This document shows, one piece after another, positions 12,500-24,993 of a stretch of DNA of 64,000 nucleotides. The position numbers were made by a program, and so were the translations under genes. Below the pieces are notes generated by a model. That model made no database searches. It was not told the origin of the DNA and saw only the letters and a program-made list of their open reading frames with translations. This DNA comes from Mycogone perniciosa (lineage: Eukaryota; Ascomycota; Sordariomycetes; Hypocreales; Hypocreaceae): positions 62,001 to 126,000 of the forward strand of contig JAOALB010000009.1 in NCBI GenBank assembly GCA_025331125.1. The letters are read 5' to 3'. Numbering within the stretch: position 1 is the stretch's first letter; every line of letters starts with the position of its first letter.

Positions 12500-13190
12500 A
12501 TGTTCTCTTTATCTTGTCTGTCAAGGAGGGTTGTGCCATTCGCAATTCCATCGAGATCCGCGGTGTATTTGACGGCAAGATGCAAACGATACGAGGCTTA
12601 TGATGCGGAGTTGGATCGGGATGCTTTGGCCGAGGCACGCTCATGGTACTGTTCGTTTGATGCATCCAAATTACCCAAGGGTAGCACGACATACGCAAGA
12701 TCCAGCGGGCCTGGAGGCCAGCACGTTAACAAGTATGAGCTTCTGGGTGTGTTTCGAGTGCACTAACGACGACTGACCAGGGCACTTTGAAGAACCGAAA
12801 CCAAGGCCATCACAACCTATGACGTGAAGGAACTCCTCTCTACCCTCCCTAAATCCCTCCACCCTGCTGTTCGGTCTTCAAAATACTACACTGCGGGCAG
12901 TGACTCCCTCACATTTTTGGCACAGGCACATCGATCAAGATCCGCCAATGCCGATGAGAACAGGAGAAAGCTCATGGAGGAGGTGGTCCGCATATACCAT
13001 GAAAGGACTCCCGCTGAGACAAGCAGTGAGAAAAAAAAGAAGCACCAAGAGATGTGCGTGCATCCTAACGGCCTTTGTTGGTGATTTGGCATTGACTGTC
13101 GGTAGAGAAAAGAGATTCCACGAATCCCGGATACAACAGAAGAAACTCAACAGCGCTAAAAAGCAGTCGCGAAAGGGGCCAGGAGAATGA
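12500..13190 (+). CDS. Mitochondrial ribosome-rescue factor, ICT1/Mrpl58-type (RF-1 domain, GGQ)
   Basis: Class-I release-factor-like peptidyl-tRNA hydrolase, predicted to act in mitochondria by releasing nascent chains from stalled ribosomes. Exons 12500-12732, 12793-13053 and 13106-13190 (introns 60 and 52 nt); product 192 aa, the usual size. The ATG at 12500 gives a basic, Ser-rich start (MFSLSCLSRRVVPF) that looks like a mitochondrial targeting peptide. The catalytic GGQ is in SSGPGGQHVNK, cut by intron 1. The first acceptor must be the AG at 12792, since using 12780 brings an immediate stop; this restores NKTETKAITTYDV, the family continuation. The C-terminus is Lys/Arg-rich (KKLNSAKKQSRKG), as in rescue factors that insert a basic tail into the mRNA channel. 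Codon-recognition domains of canonical release factors are absent. Confidence 0.88.
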
Positions 13191-13977
13191 AAGCGGGCTT
13201 AATAGAGCAAACGCATGAGAGCCTTGAGTGTTTCTGGTGCCTGGGATGGCCAAAACCATGAACACTTCAAGTGACATCATCAACAGGCGCAATTCCAACA
13301 ACAGTCTACCTCTCTGACCAGTACTGGCTTTACTAGTTACGAAATGTCACTATACCCAATTGAATGCAGGGCCTTGAACATTTGGGCAGCTCTATGACCG
13401 CAGCAGAGAGAGAATGGTGCTGGAAATAAGAAGTACCTAAGGATGAATGGGTTGCTGAACTTGGGCTTTTCTCCATCCGAATACCCGCTGTGCGAAGAAT
13501 ACCATGGAGCTTACAAAAACGTCACATGTTTCTTAAAAGTATTGTCATCCAATCTTAAATGCGCAGCAACATGGCTTGCAAATCGGGCCATTGGACGAAA
13601 AGTCCTAGTATTAGAGTAGTCCTGTATTAGTAGTATTAACAAACAGTAGTACTCCGTACTACCAGAGAGCCCTGGAGGCGGCGAGGCGGACCAGTCCCTC
13701 CCCCACCTCTGCTGACAATCAGTCAGTCCAGGCACGCAGATTCCTCCGCCATCTTAGCACTTACATACTCATATTGAGAGAGCGATTAATACACGGGCCT
13801 TCAGCAGGTATGTGGGCTCTTCTGCATGCGTCAGACGAGCTCCTGTGTCAGAACTGACGTTCCTCTCTCCCATCTTAGCGTGCCTCCCTGTATTTTGGCG
13901 GCTCTTGCGATTGTCCCCCTTCCTCCCACCATCTGGCGTCGCGTGTCCGCGGGGTCTTCCATACTCGACCAAGCAAA
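13191..13977. other. Intergenic region upstream of the kinase
   Basis: Contains TACTCCGTA at 13650-13658 and a pyrimidine-rich stretch from about 13855 to 13975 directly before the kinase ATG, typical of fungal 5' leaders. No gene is seen. Confidence 0.5.
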
Positions 13978-15286
13978 ATGGACCACCAACAACAACAGCA
14001 GCCACAGATCCAGCCTTGTAGGTACAAGGTCGGGAAGACGCTGGGTGCAGGCTCCTATTCAGTTGTCAAGGAATGCGTCCACATCGATACTGGGCGCTAC
14101 TATGCAGCCAAGGTCATCAACAAGCGTCTGATGGCGGGGCGAGAACACATGGTACGTCGAGCCCCCTCTGCTTCTCTCGCGGCTTCGCGTTTCCCTTGTT
14201 CCTCATCTAATGGCAGTTTGATGCAATGGACAGGTCCGCAATGAAATTGCCGTCCTGAAAAAGGTGTCCATGGGCCACCAAAACATCCTCACCCTCGTCG
14301 ACTACTTCGAGACCATGAACAACCTCTATCTCGTCACCGACCTGGCCCTCGGCGGCGAGCTCTTCGATCGCATCTGTCGCAAAGGCTCCTACTATGAATC
14401 CGACGCTGCCGACCTCATCCGCGCAACCCTCTCCGCCGTCGCCTACCTCCACGACCATGGCATCGTCCACCGAGACCTCAAGCCGGAAAACCTGCTCTTC
14501 CGCACCCCAGAAGACAATGCCGACCTCCTCATCGCCGACTTTGGCCTCTCCCGCATCATGGACGAGGAACAGTTCCACGTCCTGACCACAACCTGCGGCA
14601 CCCCTGGCTATATGGCCCCCGAAATCTTCAAGAAGACCGGCCACGGCAAACCCGTCGACCTTTGGGCCATCGGTGTCATCACCTACTTCCTCCTTTGCGG
14701 CTACACCCCCTTCGACCGCGAATCCGACTTTGAAGAGATGCAAGCCATCCTCAACGCAGATTATAGCTTCACCCCGATCGAGTACTGGCGCGGCGTCTCT
14801 AGCCATGCCAAAGACTTCATCCGCCGCTGCCTCACCATCGAACAAACTAAGCGTATCACCGCCCATGAGGCCCTCCAGCATCCTTTCGTCGCTGGCCTTG
14901 CACCTTCCGACGGTGCTGGCGAGAACCTGCTCCCTACCATCAAGAAGAACTTCAACGCCCGTCGCACCCTCCACGCCGCCATTGACACCGTTCGCGCTAT
15001 TAACAAGCTCCGCGAGGCACAGCACCTCGCTAACGGTGCCCGCTCGCAGGAACCCTCCCGCGCCGTCAGCGGCGTGCGCAAAGATGACAGCGCAATATCT
15101 ATGGGCTCTGGCCAAGGCATTGATAATGGCAGCGGCACGAAGCCCACAGTGGATCGCGCCAACGACGATGTTGCCATGGGGAACACATCGGCCGCGGATG
15201 TGCCAGCCTCATTACAGCCAGGCAACATGGCCAACCGCCTCGTGCAAACAAGCAAGGGCCTCTGGAACCCTGATGTGGCAAGGTAG
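13978..15286 (+). CDS. cmkB: Calcium/calmodulin-dependent protein kinase, CaMKI-like (CmkB type)
   Basis: Cytoplasmic Ser/Thr kinase of calcium signalling. Exons 13978-14151 and 14234-15286 with an 82-nt phase-0 intron; product 408 aa. A short Gln-rich N-terminus precedes the kinase domain, which starts at CRYKVGKTLGAGSYSVVKE. The kinase motifs are intact: AAKVINK (ATP lysine), HRDLKPENLL (catalytic loop), DFGL (metal site), CGTPGYMAPE (activation segment with a phosphorylatable Thr) and DLWAIGVITYFLLCGYTPF. After the kinase domain, RRTLHAAIDTVRAINKL is a plausible autoinhibitory and calmodulin-binding helix. The tail is Ser/Asn/Ala-rich. The N-terminus and activation loop resemble A. nidulans CmkB more than CmkA, but the exact paralogue assignment is by memory of the family and less certain than the CaMK call. 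Confidence 0.88.
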
Positions 15287-16441
15287 CACCACGAAAAACT
15301 GCTCTTGGGGGATATGTTCGATGAAAGGGAACAAAGGTCAAATGGCGCTGGCAGCCATTTTTCCTGTCCCTACTCTAGGAGGCCTGCTATGAAAGGGTAG
15401 ATGGAGTGGTGTCATCAATCTGAAAGAGGAGGGCTATAAGGGCTGTTTGGTTATGTGGCATTACGCGTTGCAATTTAGTGTGTGTATGGCATCTTCATGT
15501 TATACGTTTTACTTATGGGGCGAGATAGTTGGCAGCTATCTCTATGTCCTATATATATGTAGAGGGCAAGCGAAACGAAATGATTGAATGAGTGACTAAT
15601 TGGATGGTGTGGGACAGTCTCATGTTGAAGAGCATACGTTATTACGTCGTTAATATAGCGGAGCAATCTGTCATTCCAACAAGTTACTCTGATGACAAGT
15701 GATGACACAGGATTCAAAGACGAGAGAGACTGGGAAATTGTAGTTGAATTTGAAGTTTTTTTTTTCATCGTTTCTACGAAGTACCATCTATGTAATGTCT
15801 AGCGAGCGGTATCTTTGGTGGTTTTGCCATTGGCCTTTGAACCCTCCTTCGCATTACCGCCGTCTGCAGGGGATCCAATCATCCTTTCGCGATGACGATC
15901 TCCCGCATTGCATCATTTCGTCGTGAGTGTCGATCTCATTTCCGACCATGGCTCACCTAGCGAGCGTCTCAGTGCATGTTTTGCCCTATCCATCCCCCAT
16001 GCACGAATTAATCCCGCGTATGTGTATGCATGACGTACTCTATCAATCGCAGTGATTTCGTCCAATATATGCTGTCGATCCAGTCGATGGCGCCGTTGGA
16101 GCATCCTTCTGTCCCATGCCGCCTTGGCCCGCCCTATCCCCCTTCCAGCATTTAAAAAAAAAAGATCCCGTCATCCTGACGATTGCTCGCTGGAGACATA
16201 ATTCCTCAACCCAGAAAACACCATGTTGCGCCAATTCGCTGTGCCGATGAATGCCAAAGATGTGATAAAAAAAAAGGCTCGCCAAAAAAAGTATGAAGTT
16301 CGAATCATAAGCAGGTTCGTAAGGTCCGCCCGTTCGACCGACGGTGATTTGTGAGGAGTCGGTGATGCAGGATAGGGGTGAGAATTTGTGCATCGTCGGT
16401 CCGGAACGCGGCGGGATTAAGTCGTTCGATTAAGAATTAAG
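15287..16441. other. Intergenic, convergent 3' regions
   Basis: Space between convergent kinase and AUR1 genes. It holds TACGAAGTA at 15775-15783, poly(T) near 15758, poly(A) near 16155 and short A-runs. No gene is seen. Confidence 0.5.
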
Positions 16442-17891
16442 TCACTGTGAAACAACGACTTCACTCAGTTCGACGTCCCGAGGCGGAACATTTGCGTCCC
16501 AAGCATGGCCATCACTGGTCGAAGACAGCACGCCTGACATGGATGATTCTGATGTTGTAGGGCTCAGGGTGCCGCTGCTAGAGCTGAAGCTAGAGCTGCT
16601 TGCCACAGTCCATCCGTCACTCGAGTTTGCTCGTCGATGTTCAATGAATCCCAGGTTGAAATATTGACCATACTCTTCATCGGCCACTTTGTGGCGCTCG
16701 CCAATCTCCACGTAATCGTATTCCCATCGGGTCAGCTTGTCCTCTTGTCTCTGAGGCAGCCATCTGGCGCGCGCAGAATAGAAAAAGGCGGCAGCAATGA
16801 GACCGCCACCAACTAGATCAACAGCGTAATGATGACTCAGGTACATAGTTGCCCACCACACCCAACCGGCATATGCGGCGAAAAAGAACCGAAGATGGGG
16901 GAAGCAGTGACTCATGAAGAGGGCTTCCAACACGGCGTTTGCGGCATGAAGCGAAGGGAAAGCACCAAACGGCAGCGGTGCTTGGGTGAAGTTGGTCGTG
17001 TACAGGTCAATGCCAAAGATCTGATCGACACGCGCCAAACCAGCGGGAGATCCAGGCATGCCATAGGCAGCGGGAACCAGTCCGTTCTCGTTTTCGTACC
17101 AGGGGGGCGTGCAAGGGAAGATGAGCTGGATAGTGACACCCAGAATGCTCATCCACCCGAATGTTCGCGCAAAAACAGGGGTCGTGCCCGGGGCAGCGAA
17201 AATGAACATTATTAGTGAGCACACGGCGGGAGCACCAAAGTGCATTATGCCGTATGGAAGCCAGGCGAGAATATCAAGAATAGCATGCTTGCGGGCGGAG
17301 AGAATGTTCGAGAGGTTTGCGCCGTAGAGTACATTCTCCAGAGCAGGGAGAACCCTGACCCAGATATGGGGGCGGTACTCATAAGGAATGAAACTGCAAC
17401 CAGTATGAGTTGGCGCTCAATCAGGCAAAACAAACATTGAGGGTAACAAGTCATTTGGGCGACAAAAGGACTTACCGACTGCAGAAAAAATAGAGAAGCC
17501 AAACCCAGATCATGGACGATGGCAGAATGAATTGGCGAGTTGCAGGCATTAGCAGCAACCACACAGAGCCAATGATGGAGAACATCTTTAGCGCTGGCGC
17601 TGGAGGGGCTATCCACAGCGAGAAGAGAGCCAGGCCAGCCAAGACGACATATTGAGCATCAGATAACCACCATTGGTGCTTCTGCAGGTCTCGAATGCCA
17701 TCCCAGAGGTTGAAAGAAGTCTGCAAGCTGGTGATATCTGCGGCGCCGCGCTGCGCGGGGTTGGACTTGGCTCGTCGGCGGCCAACAGGGTGCCGATTGG
17801 GGAGGCGGTTCAAAAACGCAAGGCCGACTTGCTCAGTCCATAATGCCGGGAGCGTTGGCTTACCCGCATGTGAGCCCGGTAGGTCTTTCAT
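16442..17891 (-). CDS. AUR1: Inositol phosphorylceramide synthase catalytic subunit
   Basis: Golgi membrane enzyme that moves phosphoinositol from phosphatidylinositol to ceramide; essential in fungi and the target of aureobasidin A. Exons 17476-17891 and 16442-17393 with an 82-nt phase-2 intron; product 455 aa. The first in-frame ATG is at 17891 (MKDLPGSHAG). Several hydrophobic segments are visible, among them YVVLAGLALFSLWIA and IIGSVWLLLMPA in exon 1. The lipid-phosphatase-like active site is complete: FPCTPPWYENENG, GAFPSLHAANA (His) and YLSHHYAVDLVGG (His and Asp). The C-terminal cytosolic tail is Ser-rich (SSSSFSSSSGTLSPTTSESS) and acidic. The upstream leader on this strand is pyrimidine-rich (about 18190-18330) and carries TACTTCGTA at 17969. 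Confidence 0.94.
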
Positions 17892-20800
17892 TTTGTGCTG
17901 TAGATCGAGAAGCTGCAGGATATAGGGCGTCGTGATATTGTTGTTGTGGTGGCTGTTTCGGATTGGTGTACTTCGTAGACCTCGCACAGCAAAACAAGAT
18001 GGCTGTGGCTCGCGCCGTCGAGACCGGTATAATGAATGATAGTTGCAATACCCAAGACTACCTCATAATATCGAAGGAGAGCTCAAAACCGGGACGCCTG
18101 CGCATCAACTCCCAGGCAAGATCGTGACGAATGGAGACGGAGTGGGCGGCCAAGTTCCGCAGGTCGGTGCGCAAGAAGAGCGACTGGTGTGTTAGTGCGC
18201 ACACTGGTGATGAGGTTGTCGCAAGGGCGAGGAGGGGTTGGAGGGCGAGACGTGAGAAGAAGGGAGAGAGGAATGAGGTGCGGAAGAAAGCAAAGGGAGG
18301 TAGAGGAGCGGTAGGCTGATGAATGAAGTTTGAAGAACGAGCCGAGGAGGGGAGCAGTGAGGTAATGAGTGTGTGAGACGAGGCAAGGCACGGAATGATG
18401 ACAAGGTGCAGTGCAGTGCAAGCAGCATGGCGGGAATCTGTGTGGCGCTGCACAGGTATACATTCTTTTTGTGGCTTCGCGCGACCCATCAGACAAGGCC
18501 GGATCGAGCGCTTTGGTCGCTGTTTGGTCTGCAATGACTAAGGGGGGTCGGAAGCTACGGGTCGGGGTATTGGTACATCGGCTCCAAGTACCCTTGGCAA
18601 ACCGCCACACTTCTGTGCCAAGACCTTGGGCCTCTTGGGCGCCTACTAGCGAAATTAGACAGGCTCGATTGGCGACCTGTTAGTGGCTGCGGCCGCTGAG
18701 GGTGGGGACGGAGAGTCGGGGTCCTCGCAAAGGCTGTATGCCGAGAACTTATGGACAAGGTCCCAAGTGTGAACAATGAATTATCCCCAAAAGAGGCCAT
18801 CACATCAGTCGAGGCTTAGAAAGGGAACGAACGCGAGCAAGATTCCATACCATACGATTACTACTGACTGCACAGCCTTGTCCCTCCTGTAAGCGGGCGG
18901 GTAAATATATTTCACAGCTAGAAGCGCTTATCTCTAATACATACACCCATCATGCACACGAACCTACTTTGTGCACTATGCAATTTGAGTTTTAGGTGGC
19001 GTTGGTTGGTAGGGAGGTTTGAAGATGCCGCCGCCTGTTGATGCAAATGGTAACTGTCAGGGTTTTTTGTGGTTTTTTTGTTGCATGATGCGCATCGGGA
19101 TTGAGGCTTTTCCTCCGTTCCGTCCTCTTTGATCTGTGCCGGGATTGCGATTTTACGAGTGCGTTCGGGTTAGAACTCCGTGATACGCGTATATATATAG
19201 CTAGTACGGAGTACTTGACAGCAACCTGTCGTCATGATTAGTCCGCACACGTGGGAAAGCTGCCAGGATAAAAGTCATTCGAGCTTTCTGTGAGCGCTAC
19301 GGTAGTACTAGTCCGTATCAGTCCACGGAGACTAGCAGGATGCCGATGCGACCGACATATGCTAGGCGTCAAAGGCAGCTATGTGAGTATAGGTATGTAA
19401 GGTAGTACTCCGTAATAGTATTCCAAGTGGTGAAAAACCGATCCCAGGGCCGTTGCCATTGGACGAGTCAACAGCCAGAAGCGATTACACAACGAAATCT
19501 ACTCGTTTGAGACAACAAAAGTCGGATCGGACAACTGGACTGATTGGCTCGCAGGTGCAAAGATGGGTTGAGCTGTGGCTATGAAAAGAGTCGAATCCAG
19601 AAAAGTTGCCAAGAAAACCGCTTTCCTAGCGCGCGACAATCACCTCATAGGTGCCATAGCCAAGATCGCAAAGATGCATCCCTTCAGCCCCATATCGTCT
19701 AGGAATGGGCAATGACGGTTGAGGGAAAAAATGATAAAAGACCAAAAAATTGAGGGCCAAGACACCTTCATTACAGCACGTTCTTGGCAGGACACTCAAG
19801 ATGCCTTGCCAACAAATAAACGATAGAAACTGAAATAAAGATGTGCGCCGGTCTGCTCACAAGCATCAGGGGTCCATGTTGAGTTAGCGCTTCAGAGTGA
19901 TGGGGGTATTGTTGGAAAGATTCCTAACCCCAACCCGGCTCTCCGGCAAGCTGCGGAGTCTTTCGTCGTGGTGTGACATGCAAAGCTACTTGAAGTTTTT
20001 GTCTGCCCATACCTCGGTGATTTGCGTTTAGCGCCTTTGAATTTTCTGTGGTGTCTTTTGCTCGCTTTGGTTTCGGGCCAGCCCAGCGCCACGATAATCG
20101 TACATAGTGTTGACATCACACCAGAAGGGCAGCTCATGTGGTCCCAACGTTGGGCCATGTGAATGCACTATTACTATTACTGCTCGAACTGAAAATGGAA
20201 TCAGTAGAGCTCCAACACAAGTGGGGGGACGGGTCCCAGACCTACGAGTACGGAGTAGACTTGATCGTGTACATACCTCTTTAGCATCGTGAGGAACGGG
20301 CTTCATGAAAGGCCCCAAGCCCGGGAGGCTTTTCTCCCTTTGTGTCGGAGTCCGTTGCCTCATATTACTACCCGTCACTCTAATACCGATGAACAAACGC
20401 CATGTCCATCGCTTCTTTTAGCCCTGGTCCCTCCAGCCAGCCAGTCGGGATTTGGAGCGTGCTCGTACTCACCCTTGAGTACTCCATACAACAACCCGAA
20501 ATACGAAGAGATGGATAAAAAAAGAAAACCGGGCGAGATCTACGAGTATGTAGTACGAGTAGTTGTAGCACCTCTTTGCGATCGATATGCAACCATTTAT
20601 CATCCAGAGTCGGTAGATACAATAATATTCTAACTGCCGTGCTTGACTGACATGGCGCGGGAAACTCGGATGTCACAAAGACAATCAGACGCAAAAGGAG
20701 GGCTGGAAGGGTTGCTTTACTTTGCTGGCGGATAGATTACCATGACGACATCCGTTTGCCAGTTGCCAAGATCACCGGCCAGGCTCCCCGCAGAAACTTG

Positions 20801-22832
20801 CTTGGCGGTGACCGTGCTCAATGTCACGCTACAATGCGACTTACACAGGTACTTGTACTGGCTGTATTACTGTGTACTACTCACACAATCAGAGCGAGTT
20901 GTGAGACCTCACCTCACCTCCTTGTCCTGGTTCGTCCGTTGAGTGCCAAGACTCTATCCTCCAAGCGCCCAATACTGGGCAACCGGAGGCCTACCAGTCG
21001 GTACTCGTACGCCAGGAGAATGTACATAGTCTGTAAATCAGACCAGAATTAGAGACAACATCTCTAAATGAATCTCTTGCAGTAGCGGGCACGAAGGACG
21101 ATGCCGAAAGTCCGCCACTATCAGATCGGACCCCGGAACTCCGTCTAGTACGACGACAACAACAAACAATCCCTTTTTTTGCCTGGACGATGGGAGTGAA
21201 ACCAGATCATGCACTTCGTACTCGTAAGGGTCAAATATATCGATCAACATGAAGCAGAATACACTCAATTTCCCGAAATGGCCTTGGCTGCTTGGCTGCT
21301 TGGCTTCCAGCTGCCACGTCGCACTTACGAAGTACAATAACCCCAAGCCAAGGTATTGTTAGGACCCTGCGGCGTAGGCATCCTCGGGGTGCAATTACTA
21401 ATAAGCTTAGAATATTAGGTGCATACAAGCATAATAACGTTCTTCCTTCCTTCGGCGCCGGCACATCGGGAACAGCTCCTCCTATCGAGTGAAGGGAGAT
21501 CACCGGACCAAGCCTTATTGATAAGTCTCCGCTGATTCCGATAGGGCCCATATGTCTGTCCGCTCATGCCGACCGCATGTGTGGAAACTTGCCGGTCGTT
21601 ATGTTCCGAAACTTCCGTTCATTCGCGAGTCGGTGAGAAACTACTCCGTGCTGTACCTAAGCAACATCAGATGATTACGAAGATGAACAGACAAACATGA
21701 AAAAGATGTTTCTTTCATATTCCCTTGAGGGATTATTATGATCAACCTATTACTTCGTATACCACTAGTACTAATACTACGGAGTGCTATTATGACGTAT
21801 GACTAACGAGAAACCGGTATTATGTACGGGATTCGGAGCTTCGCCCGCAACTCTCCGTGCGAAAGTGTCTTGATCCCCTCCTCTCCTATCCAGCGATACA
21901 AATTTCACTCTCATACGAAGTACTGTTACTTGGCACGGCACAAGACAATGCCAAGACTGAGACTTGTTTCAGGGGAGATAGAAATGCAAGGAGGCCATAA
22001 AACGTTAATATCAGTCTGCCCAACGCTTTCTGTGACCTCCGATTTTATACGACTCCTCACTTGATAATACTAGTACTACGGAGTACTTGCTGACACATTT
22101 ATACCATTTTCTATTACTACCAAATGTCGCACTTCACTTACTCATGTGCTTACTTAGCCGATGACACCCTGCTTCCAGGATTACGGAGTTGTCTAGAAAT
22201 AGCAGCTTTAGCATCAACACGCACGGTTCTTATTCCGTACGAGTAGAAACAAATACGAACTATCTTGTCAGCCGCGAAATCACATTTCGAAAAATGTCTT
22301 GGCCAACTAGGGATTGTTTTAGCTTGTTTACAATTCTGACACTATCGCATAGGTACCTCTCCGTACGTCAGTACGTACGCCTTCTGCTGTGTGAACTGGA
22401 AAACCACTCGTTTCCAATCACCACGGTAGATACCGAAAAAAAGTATGTACACCAACGGGGAAATTCCAAATGCCATCGTCTTGTCAGCCTTTTAGCACCT
22501 CTCTACCGTACCCCTAAAGCAAAGCTTTTCTCCAGGAAGCCTCCCACATCCACGGCGTCCCTCCCCTAAAATCCTGTGCAAGCAAGCGTAGTGAGAATTG
22601 CTTCCTTCCGGAACGCCATTACCTCTCCATGCGACAATCGATTTCCACCCCCTCTAGAAAGTCAGCAAAAATCAAGAGCAGAACTGAGTTGTGCCAACCC
22701 ATTCGCTTGTGCCTATCCCGTTTCATCTTCTTTGTGATGTAGATGGCTGGGCACTCCAAAGCTTTGAACATCTCAACACCCTCGAGACGACATTCGTATG
22801 ACTTAGGTCCACCGATAGGAAGATCTACGCAT
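17892..22832. other. 4.9-kb gene-free stretch rich in TACTCCGTA/TACTTCGTA motifs
   Basis: No exon with convincing codon use, family resemblance or splice signals was found on either strand. The first 900 bp is probably the AUR1 leader and promoter. The rest carries copies of the dispersed motif at 17969, 19205, 19406, 20249, 21326, 21751, 21914 and 22077, plus partial copies near 21641, 21778 and 22361. No tRNA or other RNA gene could be recognised. Confidence 0.5.
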
Positions 22833-24993
22833 CTAGCCTAGCTTCAAGTTCTTCAGTGCCGGTGCCTTCTTCTTCTTTTCCATCGACTGTGCGCTTGTAG
22901 GGGGGGCCTGTTGCGAGGAGCCCGTGGTCTTCACGTCCTCGTCTTTTTGTTTCTTCGATTTCTTACTCTTGGCTGGCGTAGGTGTTGCAGTGACGCCCGC
23001 AGCTGGCACAGGCACAGGCGATTCCTTGGGACGCGACGCCAGTGGGATATTGGGCAGTGGCACCGCCGTCTGGCGTGGCACAGGTACCGGGGTCTCCTTC
23101 TTCGCAGGCGTTTCGAGCTTAACCTTCTTTACCGACTTCTTCACAGCGCTGCTTGCGAGACGGACTGTTGGCTTGGGTGTTGGTGTGGAAGCAACAGGTG
23201 CCGACGATGATGGAAGGCTAGAGAAGGAATATGATGACGGAGGAATGATGGGTGGAGCAATAGGCGTCTGTTTTCTGGCCGTAGAGGGTGGCTCGGATCC
23301 AAGATCGGGACTGCCAGTACGTTCTGTCTTTTGCTTCTTTGTTTTCTTCTCCGCCGACAGGTTCTCCTCTCTGAGCTGCTCAGCTGCGGCAGCTGCATCA
23401 TCGTCTGAGATAGTGTGCTTCCTCTTGCCCTTGCCCGCTGCTTTGGGAGTTTGGACCTCTGTAGCGGTGCTTGTGGGCTTCTTCTTGTCCTTTTTACCCT
23501 TGAGCTGCTCTGAAGGCGTAGACTCAATCACTTCCTCCTTCTTCTTGCTCTTCTTATCTTTTTTGTTAGACTTCTGGGTAGCAGGCAAATCGGTAGCGTC
23601 TCCCATCTCAACATCCCCATCGCTTTCTGAGGCGTCCACTCCTATTTTGCCCATGGGAGTATTGACACCAAATGGCTGGTACCTAGCCTTGAGGCCCTTG
23701 GGTTGTGGTCGAGGAGCACGATTTGGCGCGGGGCCGGCGGGAGAATCGACGCTGCTGAGATTGGTGATTCGCTTGATGTGCATAGTCTGATCGATTTGAT
23801 GGTGAGCTAATAGTCATGTTAGCAAGGGTTAAAGTCATGGAACGGAAATCCAGGAACAACGTACCTGGTTGGTAATTCGAGCTATTGGCTGAAGGAATCA
23901 AAATCTGAATTGAGCTCTTCGGTGTCATAGAGTCAAAGGAGACTCCGTAATCCTGTCCCTCGTGGGAGAAGATACGATCGCCGAGCTGCGCCTGGTCCAT
24001 TGGGATTTCGAGATTCTGGATCACCGAGATGGGAACATTGGAAGGAACAGTAAAGTACCAAACCTGCTTTCCCTGCAAGTTGGCCTCGTTGCAGATTCGG
24101 GCCACATCCTGGCCATTGGCTCCATCATCACCCTTACGGAGCACAAAGTCTGGCGCAATGAAGTTCGGAGTAGCAACTTGTGTATTTTTTTCGCGGTTGG
24201 CAATGTGCATAGACTCGTCGACTTTCTCGTCACCTTCATCATCGGAATCCTCCTCTGATTCACTCGACGAGCTTTCCACTGGTGTTTCAGCCTGTTTTTT
24301 GGTTGGTTTGGTGGGTTTGGTAGGTTTGGCGGGCTCTTCATCCTCGCTTGACTCTTCCTCGCTCTCGTCGTCCGAGCTACTCGATGCGGCTGCCTTTGCT
24401 GTGCCATTTGTAGCTGGCTTCGCGACTGGCTTTTTGGCTGTAGTCTTGGGTTTATCTTCATCGCTGGACTCGTCTTCGCTTTCATCCTCAGAACTGCTGC
24501 TGGAAGTATCGCTCGTGGTGGTGGTGTCCTTGGCGCTAGCCCCGTTCGTCTTCACCTTGGGCTCACTTTCGTCTGACTCGGATTCGCTGGACGATTCAGA
24601 CGAGGACGCTTCCTTTTTTACAGATTTTTCCTTCTTTTTAGCAGTAGTTTTCTTGGCGGAAGCTTTTTGCTCGACATCACTGTCGGCAATTTCTTCGTCT
24701 TTGCTGCGGCGTTTGGGTGCGGTTGAGGGTTTGGCGCCAGTCGCGCCCAGCTTCTTCAAGAAGTCCGCGCCATCTTCCTCATCGCTGCTGCTGTCGCTAC
24801 TATCGCTGGAATCATCTTCGTCATCGTTGTTTCCGAAAATGTCAGAATCGAGCACACCCGGCTCTTTCTTGACCGCGGCAGTGGGACGGGAAGCGGACCG
24901 ACGGTTGTACTGAGCTTCGGCGCTGAGGCCTTTCTTGGTGTCCTCAATGTGCTTGCTCAGCGAATAGACCTTGAACGGCTCCTTGGGCGCCAT
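22833..24993 (-). CDS. RPA34: RNA polymerase I subunit RPA34.5-domain protein with long disordered arms
   Basis: Predicted Pol I-specific subunit that pairs with A49 in the nucleolus to promote rRNA transcription. Exons 23865-24993 and 22833-23806 with a 58-nt phase-1 intron; product 700 aa, about three times yeast A34.5. The first ~280 residues are low-complexity: long Ser/Asp/Glu acidic tracts between Lys-rich blocks (KKTTAKKKEKSVKK), with a (PTK)n run. The RPA34.5 core begins at NFIAPDFVLRKGDDG and includes GKQVWYFTVPSNVPISVIQNL and QLGDRIFSHEGQDYGVSF, ending near the intron. The rest alternates Lys-rich nucleolar-type segments (KKDKKSKKKEEV) and Pro/Ser/Thr stretches, ending ALKNLKLG. The core identifies the family; the arms resemble Srp40/Nopp140 in composition, probably by convergence. 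Head-to-head with GRC3. Confidence 0.8.

Noticed and set aside
14207..15115. 302-codon open frame antisense to the kinase gene
   Set aside because: Shadow of GC3-biased kinase exons; Val/Gly/Ala-rich translation and no ATG context.
18058..18610. Overlapping minus-strand frames rich in Ser, Leu and Pro upstream of AUR1
   Set aside because: Explained by a pyrimidine-rich 5' leader; no motif or conserved-looking segment.
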